A stretch of 64,000 bases of DNA from positions 558,001 through 622,000 of the forward strand of contig BGKB01000021.1 of NCBI GenBank assembly GCA_003116975.1. Direction: 5' to 3'. The stretch comes from Aurantiochytrium sp. KH105 (lineage: Eukaryota; Sar; Bigyra; Thraustochytrida; Thraustochytriidae). Shown one piece after another: positions 43,701-50,700 of the stretch; position 1 is the stretch's first letter, and each line of letters begins with the position of its first letter. The translations under genes were made by a program, and so were the position numbers. The notes below the pieces were generated by a model that had not been told where the DNA came from, searched no databases, and saw nothing but the letters and a program-made list of their open reading frames with translations.

Positions 43701-43725
43701 CGTCGATGGGCCGCCGAAAGAGTGA
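37723..43725 (+). CDS. Full-length ABCA-family ABC transporter, copy 2
   Basis: 2000 residues, intact single exon, ATG at 37723 in good context (ACC ATGG). Same architecture as copy 1: TM1, exoplasmic loop, TM2-6, NBD1 (Walker A GHNGAGKTT at about 612, signature LSGGMKRKL, Walker B VVLDEPTSGQDP), linker, second membrane domain (KEQRSWHQQLLNGIKPLAYW before its helices), NBD2 (Walker A GINGAGKSS at about 1639, signature YSGGNKRKL, Walker B VVMLDEPSAGVDP) and a regulatory C-terminal region. It differs from copy 1 by a linker about 85 residues longer after NBD1, rich in Ala, Glu, Pro, His and Thr. A lipid flippase/floppase role is inferred from the family; the substrate is unknown. Confidence 0.92.
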   Translation: MGNFGGQLVSQLRLVLLLKVRSPLRSLGEILIPVLLMFALVGIKTTADEEDFPAGIYANETQRVPEITEFLSPGWYVANLVPFYAHGMSNLAFVCDAETINDASVSELSTVITQGLGSVCETPKFVVIPGNFRNGAAAIAAQEFREYWRAQNPILDAQGRFDQVEDLIKDNEQLEEYIASDQYGTADKPRIGLAIVIESGAPDWSYSIRVNKTATYGGSEPKRNVPSIQNGRDTPTDDLERSSTEYTQQYLMSGFLTVQQEVDSYILSQSSSGANATLRVNLLAMPTSAYKSDTFWAAAGSTFAIFLVLSLLFPVAMVILEFVSLKETGQRELMFMMGLNPLAYTLAWVIFYLFFYLIVAAVLTGVSMINVFQLAAPSIIFVYFVLFLTSSLAYAFFIAAIFERTTLAIIVGLLVYFIGYFLFIPVSDSSASVGVQIFLSLIPSTAFSLGTIPFAEYEGALVPLTWDNAGSSNNGGFTFANCLAMLLIDTLLYFALALYFDATLSSSAGTARIPWYWPFTCGCLRRRSKNSSDSKQFIEAVANQTQIENELAADETANFEQVSKTMQDLRAEGRCVMLGNLSKTFKSERGPIHAVNQVNFTMYEGQILSLLGHNGAGKTTLSNMLVGKLAPSQGEVYIGGHPVSTDMATIRGSLGVCPQHNILFPNLTVKEHFRIYAGVKGLPANEAETKITEMIAEVGLTPKTHTLSKSLSGGMKRKLHLGIALLGDSKLVVLDEPTSGQDPYSRTFTWKTIERHREGRTIILTTHYMDEADLLGDRIAIMSEGKLKCIGSSLFLKKIFGVGYQMTIEKADDGDEAKRLEVVSIVARHVPSAEVLSDVGTEIMLQLPLAASPNFQRMLAELEASAERLGIVNVGISVTSLENVFLRVAEGAENVFERSKTGINVARLASSQSNDAFTLDNADPNISMAISELPPEHPHPQENAQREGATPTQEQAAPSATEQALTLGDTNSSKDATIRESSTDHPHAQAMDHAQKIDLEAAPAALKAEQAGSPAREDVEVPFAQPSEATQEIMATRGASSKVHVRAILHKRLRYAKRDRSAWCCQCCTPLAFLLLGLLAMKAVFNPDQEAYTFGPDTDNWNIEDSLPNPIPFNLGEGESISAEATTAWMGNLSMPRLDRSQSFADIGPTTTYCRPVELNAQLDSLLNFLTGGGFGSLPVESLFQGSVPPACTADNDYNASTTAFSERLLATKDNSPSSRYAGLLFDVVPDNFFGSGAGGVVAGLEAEYTVAYNYTGVNAAPLMMNRVNSALLQRIDDSVTLTTSNLPLPRTKAETEIRQGFSAFSATLCLAIAFSFVPSYYAVFIVREKEQRSWHQQLLNGIKPLAYWTANWIFDFCTYVMAMLVAWALIFAFDVSALTSEFPAVLLIFFFYGTSITSFTYCCTFLFSNFKFSQFGMILINLVGGMVLVIVAFIMSFIESTYEVNESLTYIYRLLPSFCFSYGLINVANVEIINFLLNSEERGGDPSNPVSYSVFSTRVAGLDIVYLIVETFAYTALLVVLQSQFRNGMCCAGGRSGISCFSRCKRHKSVAGKGSASGIIDPAYGDEIEDDDVQAERARIEPVDVRNHDGKTSTTSDDVVILQHARKVYPGTALTNDKVAVKDLSFGIRKFECFGLLGINGAGKSSTMQMISGEHPPTDGHIYVNTHDIVTDTVRAQQSIGYCPQFDALFDRLTGREHLEFYGRVKGIPEQALKPLIDSTLREMSLTLHADKLAMSYSGGNKRKLSVAIASLATPAVVMLDEPSAGVDPAARRFLLEVINKLAKRTAVLLTTHSMEEAEAVSSRIAIMVDGRLRCLGTAHRLKTKYGQGFQLEVNLRVPSEAEVSEVVGEEFGTTNDNMLAQDGVVDVMDKAGAHDLYEQGFRADGSGSTLLQQLTVGRGSVRASNLGEWLLVERSFTRLAALLESKFPGTKLLERVGLRLRFNLPSQDHLKLSDMFGIIEGAREEAGIDGYSLSVTSLEHIFNTFAARQALVDGPPKE

Positions 43726-43801
43726 ATTCACCCCTAGCTAGCTAGCTTGCCTCATAGCAGTGAAAGCAAATCTCGATTCTAGCATTCGCAATTGCATCAC
43801 G

Positions 43802-44830
43802 ATGGACGACGTGCATGCCGTGCCCGCGCCGGCGGCGCCGCCATCAACGTCGCTCGCGTCTACTACCAGCGATAGCGACGAGCTCGCCGCAACCGGATCG
43901 GTACGAGCTCCGAAGATGGAGAAGGCGTCCCCATCGTCCGGCGCCACAGAGGCACCGACGTTAACGCGCGACGAAAAGTGGGCACGGCTGCGCCGCGCAG
44001 TGTTCTCCGCGAGTCGCGCCAAACTCTTCGTTGACGTGCCTGAGCTCGAGGTAGGCCTCTTCGCAAAATCGCGCCAAGTTGTGCCCGAAGGCACCAAACT
44101 CACGTTTGCCGGCTGGGAGACCCTGGCAGAGGCAAGCATTCCGGGTGCTCCAGACTTTGCCGCGGTCGACATTGTGCGACCGCGTTTCGAGGAAGCCGAT
44201 GACGCCGGAGCGCAAGCCAAGGAAGATCAAGTCGATACAACCGGTTTGCTCAAGTTGTATCCCTCGGAAGAGGTTCTTGGCGCGTATCTTCTCTTGAACG
44301 CTGGTGACTTTGCAAACCAGCGGGTACTCGAGCTCGGCGCAGGCTTCTGTGGACTCGCTGGTCTTTTGCTTGCACGTAAAATACCAAAGGGAGCCACAAT
44401 CTGCCTCAGCGACGGAAGTCAGGCATGTCTCGACCTCGCAGACCGCCATATATCGCTCAACAAGCTTGAAAATGTGGTGTCCACCAAACGAATTCTCTGG
44501 GACCGAAAGGCCAACTATGTTGGGCATGAAACATACGACACAATCATCATCGCCGACTGTCTGTATCTGAACAAACTACATGCAGACCTTCTCAATGCCA
44601 TTTTTCATCTCTTAAAGGGTCACGAATCGCGTTGCATCATCGTTTCTCCGCCTCGGTACAGGTCACTCGAGCTGTTTGTTGCGCGGGCGGCAGCGCGCTT
44701 TCATGTTCGCCAGTCCACGCAAGACATTTCGTTTCTCGACGCAGTACGCACGGAGACGACACGCAATTTTAAGCCCATCTTTATCGAGCTGCGAAAAAGA
44801 ACTGAAGCGTGTGCGTCAAAGGTCGAGTAG
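43802..44830 (+). CDS. CAMKMT: Calmodulin-lysine N-methyltransferase
   Basis: 342 residues from the ATG at 43802. A class I (seven-beta-strand) SAM-dependent methyltransferase of the METTL21-like/CAMKMT group; CAMKMT trimethylates Lys115 of calmodulin in animals. Key stretches: LYPSEEVLGAYLL (about 153, matching WPSEEVLAYY of CAMKMT), SAM-binding motif I VLELGAGFCGLAG (about 175), LSDGSQACLDL (motif II acidic residue), and DTIIIADCLYLNKLHADLL (about 246, matching the MCADCLFLD region of the animal enzyme). The first 75 residues are Ser/Ala/Pro-rich. It begins 76 bp after the ABCA copy 2 stop. Its last 30 codons are duplicated just downstream. Confidence 0.82.
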   Translation: MDDVHAVPAPAAPPSTSLASTTSDSDELAATGSVRAPKMEKASPSSGATEAPTLTRDEKWARLRRAVFSASRAKLFVDVPELEVGLFAKSRQVVPEGTKLTFAGWETLAEASIPGAPDFAAVDIVRPRFEEADDAGAQAKEDQVDTTGLLKLYPSEEVLGAYLLLNAGDFANQRVLELGAGFCGLAGLLLARKIPKGATICLSDGSQACLDLADRHISLNKLENVVSTKRILWDRKANYVGHETYDTIIIADCLYLNKLHADLLNAIFHLLKGHESRCIIVSPPRYRSLELFVARAAARFHVRQSTQDISFLDAVRTETTRNFKPIFIELRKRTEACASKVE

Positions 44831-44856
44831 GTTCTAGGTTGCTTTTGTTTTTATTT

Positions 44857-44997
44857 TGTTTTTCGTCGTCCTTTTCGCAGTGCGCACGGAGACAGAAAAC
44901 ACGCAAATTTTCAAGCCCGTCTTCATCGAGCTCGCGAAAATGAAGCAAATCTTGTGTCAAAGGTCGAGTAAATTCTGGTTTGCTTTTGGTTTTTACA
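44857..44997 (+). repeat. Diverged tandem duplicate of the CAMKMT 3' end
   Basis: This segment repeats 44725-44855, the last 30-odd codons, the stop region and the first 3' UTR bases of CAMKMT, at roughly 75-80 percent identity by eye. Shared blocks include CGCACGGAGAC, TCATCGAGCT-like sequence, GTCAAAGGTCGAGTA and TTGCTTTTG. Indels shift its frame near the end so the stop is not in phase. It is preceded by a pyrimidine-rich stretch ending in CAG, so it could be a dead duplicate or an alternative terminal exon. Confidence 0.75.
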
Positions 44998-45009
44998 TCA
45001 TCAATACTT

Positions 45010-46395
45010 TTACTTTCTACCCTCGCCCGCGCCTGAGCCTGCACTTGTCATTGCGTTTGCTTGGTGTGGAGCTAGACTCGCCATAGGAGGCGCCGAGGGC
45101 GATGGAGCAGGTTCTGGGACAGCCTCTGCCAAAGGAATTTCGTCGTGATGCACGCTGACGCTATGACTCGATGTATGATCCGTGGTTTGTGTTTGCTGAG
45201 CCGCCTCATTGTGAGACGATGAGGCCTCGCTTGCGAGAGCAATCTGAATCGGAAGGCGCAAGTGAAAATTTTGTCCAAAAAAAGTGCATGGTTGCAGGGT
45301 AAAAACCACCGCGTGCGTCACGCTTGCCTGATCGAGTGAAAAGCTTTGATGTCGGACATTCAGTGGAATCGTCGCAGAGAATCGAGCACACGTGCTCTTC
45401 TTCTTGGCTCCAAAATCAGCTGCTTTAGGGGCTGGCGAAGATGCAGGCGGCGGCGGTGGAGGTGACGGAGGAGGGGGTGGTGATGTTGGATGATGATTGT
45501 TCTGTGTTCCCACAGCCTTTGCCTCCATTGCCGGGGTCTTGGCTGAATTCTTTGCTGGCTCCGCGCCACGAGCAGTCGCGCCAGTGGCACCGCCTCTCGA
45601 GCCGTCGCCATCGTCTCCGTCATCATTGGGGTCTTTCCACTCTTCCTCCGTCTCATGCGTAGCACTTCGATGCAAAACCCACTTTTGCGAATGCTCTCGC
45701 GCTGCAGTTCTTGTCCGCGCCATGACACGTTGCTCAAGCTTGACATTGCGCAAGATGAAGGCCGCATTCGTATTATTTCGCAAATACACGGTAATAGCGC
45801 ACTTCTCGCCAGGACGCACAGACGAAGGAAGACAAAACGCTCGTGCTTGAATGCTGCCGTGTGTTCGAAAGAGCGAAAAGCCACTATCAACTTTGCTGTT
45901 GAGAGAGCCCGTCGTAATGGTTTGTAGCGTTGGCGTCGCATTCACTTCAAGAGATTGCGAGTGCGCTACTTGTTTGCTTGAAAACCAGCCGCTGCCTCCA
46001 GCCCCACCTCCGCGAACTTCGGCGTGGACTGCATAAGCTACAGAGACTTTCACGACCGCGCCTGCGCTATGGTCCACATTCTCGAACTCTGTTGAAGGCG
46101 GCGCAGAGCGAGGAAGATGAAAGCGAAAGGGAAACTTGTACGAGCCCGGCTCAAGGTACCCAGCATTGAACTTCTTGCAGACAATGTTCTGATCCAGCAA
46201 AGTGGACTTGGACCGATCGGCGTCTACACCGGCAACGAGCGTGCAGCGCAGTCGCGCGTCGAGTTCGCCGAGCCTCGTCCTCGCAATCACGACCGCCGAG
46301 ATCTCGCCGCTCACCACGTCCCCGGGGACCGCGGTTGGCTGGTCCAGGCACACGCGGACGGTGGCGTACTCGCTCACCGACGCTCGCTGGCCCAT
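45010..46395 (-). CDS. Arrestin-domain protein
   Basis: 461 residues, ATG at 46395. The N-terminal arrestin-like sandwich (about residues 8-180) shows VRVCLDQPTAVPGDVVSGEI, KKFNAGYLEPGSYKFPFRFHLP and VAYAVHAEV, the typical beta-arrestin/ARRDC pattern including the LPGSY-like motif. The C-terminal sandwich (about 200-390) starts at IQARAFCLPSSVRPGEKCAI and continues after a long insert of Pro/Ala/Asp-rich sequence with two polyproline runs (about residues 302-320). Arrestin-domain proteins act as adaptors for endocytosis and ubiquitination of membrane proteins; which branch this is cannot be told. The N-terminus MGQRASV fits an N-myristoylation consensus. The proline runs could bind SH3 or profilin-type partners (inference). 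Confidence 0.82.
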   Translation of the reverse strand: MGQRASVSEYATVRVCLDQPTAVPGDVVSGEISAVVIARTRLGELDARLRCTLVAGVDADRSKSTLLDQNIVCKKFNAGYLEPGSYKFPFRFHLPRSAPPSTEFENVDHSAGAVVKVSVAYAVHAEVRGGGAGGSGWFSSKQVAHSQSLEVNATPTLQTITTGSLNSKVDSGFSLFRTHGSIQARAFCLPSSVRPGEKCAITVYLRNNTNAAFILRNVKLEQRVMARTRTAAREHSQKWVLHRSATHETEEEWKDPNDDGDDGDGSRGGATGATARGAEPAKNSAKTPAMEAKAVGTQNNHHPTSPPPPPSPPPPPPASSPAPKAADFGAKKKSTCARFSATIPLNVRHQSFSLDQASVTHAVVFTLQPCTFFGQNFHLRLPIQIALASEASSSHNEAAQQTQTTDHTSSHSVSVHHDEIPLAEAVPEPAPSPSAPPMASLAPHQANAMTSAGSGAGEGRK

Positions 46396-47704
46396 GGCGT
46401 CTGCGAGCTGGCCCGCGGCGAGCGCCTCGCGTCGGAGTCCGCCTTGAGGTTCTGCGAGGAGTTCCGAGCCCGCGTCCGCGTCCGAGCCCGCGTCCGACTC
46501 GTCGATCGACCTGCACGCGCGGCGAGCGCGAGCCCGACGGCGGTCTGCTCAGCAGCAGGCAGCAACGCCGGCGCAGCCAGCGCACGCTCTGCGCCGAGAG
46601 GGCCGAGCGCCAGCCAGAACTGCTTCTTTCTTCTCGTCGCTCGCCGAGTGGTACTGCAGCAGCAGCAGCAGCAGCGGCGCTTGATGCTGTGAGCCGGGTG
46701 AAGAAAAGGGTTGCGCAGAAAGAAATTCACAGTCAAGAAAGCGTTGCGCAGACATCAAGGTTGACCTGGAAGCTCCGAGTCGGGCTGACGACATCAGGGT
46801 CAGGTAAATCGCGCTCGAACTGCACTGCACTCAGTGTCAGGCTGCACTGCGCGGCAGCGGGACCGTCGGCCCTGATAGCTGCCGATTGGCAGGCGCAGGC
46901 GCGCGCGTTCTTCTGATGTGGGCTTTTGGCGGCAAGCTTCTATACGTAGTCGTCTGCCTGTTTGGTGCGCATGACTGCTTGATTGACTAACTGACTGGCA
47001 GTGGCTAGGAGTATAGGCTTCATGGGAAGGCGATCGCTACGAATCTCAGTTTGTCCTGTCAGGCTTTGGTTTTCTTGATTTGTTTGAGCATCGCGCCGGC
47101 GGTTGCTTTCCACTGGCTGGCTGACTGACAGTGCGTTGTAGGCGTAGTACATTTTGTTCTATCGTTTTTGTTTCACAGTCAATTTCCTTTTTCCCCTTGT
47201 CTCTCACTCTTGGAACCCAAACCGATCCGTCGTCGTAGATAGAACACCCGCCTGCACAGAGCACTGCACTGCGCACTGCACTGCGCACTACATGCTGTCC
47301 GAAATGCAAAGACGTGGTAAGTGCTTGCCTGGCCGCCCACACGCACGCTCGGACACTCTCGACTGCTCGCTCGCCCACCCAGGTATGTTTGGTTTGGTCA
47401 CATAATTTTGACCGCCCGCTGGTGGGTTGACGCGCGCGACTCCCTCTCTGCTTCGCTAGTAGCTGGACCAATTGAAGGCGTCAAGCCTGAGCTGCATGGG
47501 CGCAAAATTCCTTCCCCCCCAAGGGCGCCGCGCTTTGCCTTTGGCTGCCCGAGCGGCACCTGGTAGCCACAGAGGCACGCTACGCCGTACAAGGGCGAGC
47601 ACCGTCTCAAGGTAGCGTGGTGTACGAATTCTTTCACAAGCAGAGCACCTTTGGTCCTTGGCGCTTTCCCGCAAGGACCCAAGTGCGACGGGCGCGCCGC
47701 GACG
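46396..47704. other. Divergent intergenic region between arrestin and myosin genes
   Basis: 1.3 kb. GC-rich next to the arrestin start, with a CAG array at 46655-46676; average composition from 46900; a short GCACTGCACTGC repeat at 47262-47290. No gene-like frame is convincing. Both promoters must be within. Confidence 0.6.
46655..46676. repeat. (CAG)n repeat, noncoding
   Basis: About seven CAG units 260 bp upstream of the arrestin-gene start codon. Confidence 0.85.
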
Positions 47705-50700
47705 ATGACAGTCGAGACCTCGCAGCGAAACGTCTGGGTCCTCGTAGAAAATTCGTACCTAGAAGGCCGCATTGCTGTTGATGAGCCCAGCGAAGACTTT
47801 GTCGATGTTTCCGTGGAAACCCTCGGCGTCACCATTCCCATCAGTCGAGAAAATGTCTACGAGACAAACCCTGACGTCTCAAGCTTTTACGACCTCGATG
47901 ATCTCACCAGTCTCAGACACCTCCACGAGCCGGCCATTCTGCACGTCTTGGAAGGGCGATCTTACGAGAATCAGCCGTATACATATCTGAGTGGAATCCT
48001 CGTCAGTGTCAACCCGCTCGAGCGAACGTCAGAAGCTCTTCAAGCGGGATTTAAGGCGGCCCCAGGCACCTACGTCCCCCCCCATCCGTTCGCATTGGCC
48101 GAGACTGCCTTTCAGCAAATGTGTTTTGCGACCAAAAACCAGGATCGAAGCTGCACAAGCGCGCAATCTATCGTCATTGCTGGTGAAAGCGGCGCTGGCA
48201 AGACTGAAGTTGCCAAACGCGTGATCCAGCATCTCATCAAGCGCTCTGGCGCCTCGCCCGCTCAAATCAGTAGCGGCGATGGCTCGCCCTCACTCGAACA
48301 GCAGCTCCTGGGCCTCAACCCGATTTTGGAGTCTTTCGGCAATGCGGCCACTCTACGCAACCACAACTCGTCGCGTTTTGGCAAATTCACAAAGTTACAC
48401 TTTGACTGCGACGGCTCGTCAGAGTCCGGGGCGACTCTGGCTCATGCCTCCATTTGCTCGTATCTCCTGGAAAGGTCACGCATTGTCTTCCACAGCCCTG
48501 GAGAACGCTCCTTTCGTGTATTTTACGAGCTCATCAACGGGGCGGATACAGAGCTGCGCGATAGAGCCAGACTTGGTCCAGTCGATCAGAGCAAAGAGGG
48601 ATACATTTTCAACTTTGTCCGCGACAAAGATGCGGCCGAACGCGATTGCGCGAAACAGCTCGAAAGAGACAAAGCTGCTTTTGCGGGCCTCGTCGAAGCG
48701 CTTCGCGCAGTTGGGCTTGGTAAACGTCTCGACGATATCTTTCTCATGGTCGCCTGCGTCCTACATTTAGGCAACCTCGAGATCGAGGAGGAAGAGAGCG
48801 AGCAAGGGAGCGTGGCTTGTATAAAAAACGAGCAACTCGTGACCGAAGGCGTGACCTCGGACCTGCTCGGCTTGCCGCAAGGATCACTTCAAGAGCTCCT
48901 TTGTGAACGGACCGTCAATTTGCCTGGAGGCGAAAGTGTGAGAGTCCGACGCAAGCTTCTCGAGGCTCTCGAGGCACGAAATGCTCTTGCCAAGAGTCTA
49001 TACAGTGCTCTCTTCGACTGGCTTATTGAACGCATCAACCACAAGCTTGCCCCCGACGCCATGGCAGCCGAGCGCTTTAAAGACTCTTATGTTGGCGTGC
49101 TCGATATTTTTGGTTTCGAAACCTTTGCACGTAATGACTTTGAGCAACTTCTCATCAACTTTGCCAACGAGGCATTGCAGGAAACCTTTCGCGAAAAGGT
49201 CCTCGTGGCCGAGGCATTGTTGTATCGGCAAGAGGGTCTTGTTCTCGACGACGCAACGTCCTCATCGTCCGCTGGGGACGACATTGCCTCTTGCCTTGCG
49301 CTCTTGGAAGGGACAAAGTCTCAACCGGGCATTTTACAAAAGCTTGCCGCCGAGAGCGAGTGTCCCAACCCAAAGGATGATCGATTTGTCAGCACGCTAC
49401 ACTCTTCGTTTGCCAGGCATCCCCAATTTCTCGCGCCTCACCCCAAGGACAAGCGGACCACCTTTATTGTCTCCCATTACGCGTCCGACGTCACATACAC
49501 CGTGGGCAAATTTACGCAAAAGAATCTCGATCGACTGCCCAAGGATGCTCAGGTGGTGCTTGGCCAGTCAACGCGCGAGTTTGTAGCTGACATGCTCGCT
49601 GCGGCAGCGAGCTCTGCAGGTGGCTCAGGCGCCGCTGCGTCCAAGCGCCAGCAGCGGACCATTGCAACACAGTTTTCCAAGCAAATCAGCGCACTGGTGC
49701 GCGACCTCAACGCTACACAATGCTCCTTTGTGCGATGCATTAAGCCAAACCTGACCATGCGTCGCGATCATAGCAATGGCCGTTGGTTCGACAGTAGCTA
49801 CGTGCTTGATCAGCTGCGCTGCCTCGGTATTGCGCAGACTGCGAAGGCACTTCGCGGTGGCGGCTTTCCGACGCGCATTGACTACAAGGACGTCATGGAA
49901 AACTTCAAGGAGCAAATCCCAAAAGAACACTTTGAGGCATGCACCAAGCTTCTCGACGTCGGTGCTGGTGGCTGTGCGGACGACACGGCACGTCGCCGTC
50001 GGCGCAACGCGCGCTTCATCCGCGCTCTTTTTTGGGCATTTGATATCCCACAGGATGCTTACAGGTGCGGGCTCACAAAGGTCTTCTTTAAGCCTGGAGC
50101 GTTGCAAAAGGTCGACGCCATGCTCGCCGCCTCACGCGAGCAAGCAGATGCAAACGTTGGCGATGACGCGGAGATTGCAGAGAGCGCGCGTCTTGCACGC
50201 TTTCGCGAACATTGCGCGCGCTCTGCATGGCGCTCTTGCTGCACCAAGGTTATCGCGGCAAATCGATTCTTGGACGTACTTCAGGCCGCACGCAAGGCTG
50301 CCGAGGCGCGTCGCCGTGCGTCAGAACGTCGAGCAGCTGTGCGTATTCAGGCGACGTGGCGAATGGCCCTTGCCATGGACAATTTTCGCATCATTTTCCA
50401 AGCCGTGCTTTCAGCCCAGAGCTTTTGGCGAATGTGCGAGACACGGAAAGCGTACCTGGAGGAGCAGCAACGTCGCAAAGAGGCAGCTCAGGCCCTTGCA
50501 GAGGCAGAAGCCGAGGCTGCTGCAGCCCAAGCTGCCGCTGAAGCAGCGGCGGCAAAACGGCAGCAAGAAGCTGCTGCTGCTGCTGCGATTGCGGCTGCTG
50601 AGGCTGCTGAGGCTGCTGCCAAGGCCCAGCGGCAGCTAGATATTCGAAAGCGCAGCAACAACAACGACGAGGTAACCAACGACGAGAGGGAAGAGGATGC

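Noticed and set aside
42502-43731. 409-codon minus-strand frame opposite ABCA NBD2
   Set aside because: Antisense shadow of a conserved coding sequence; the same shadow appears opposite copy 1.
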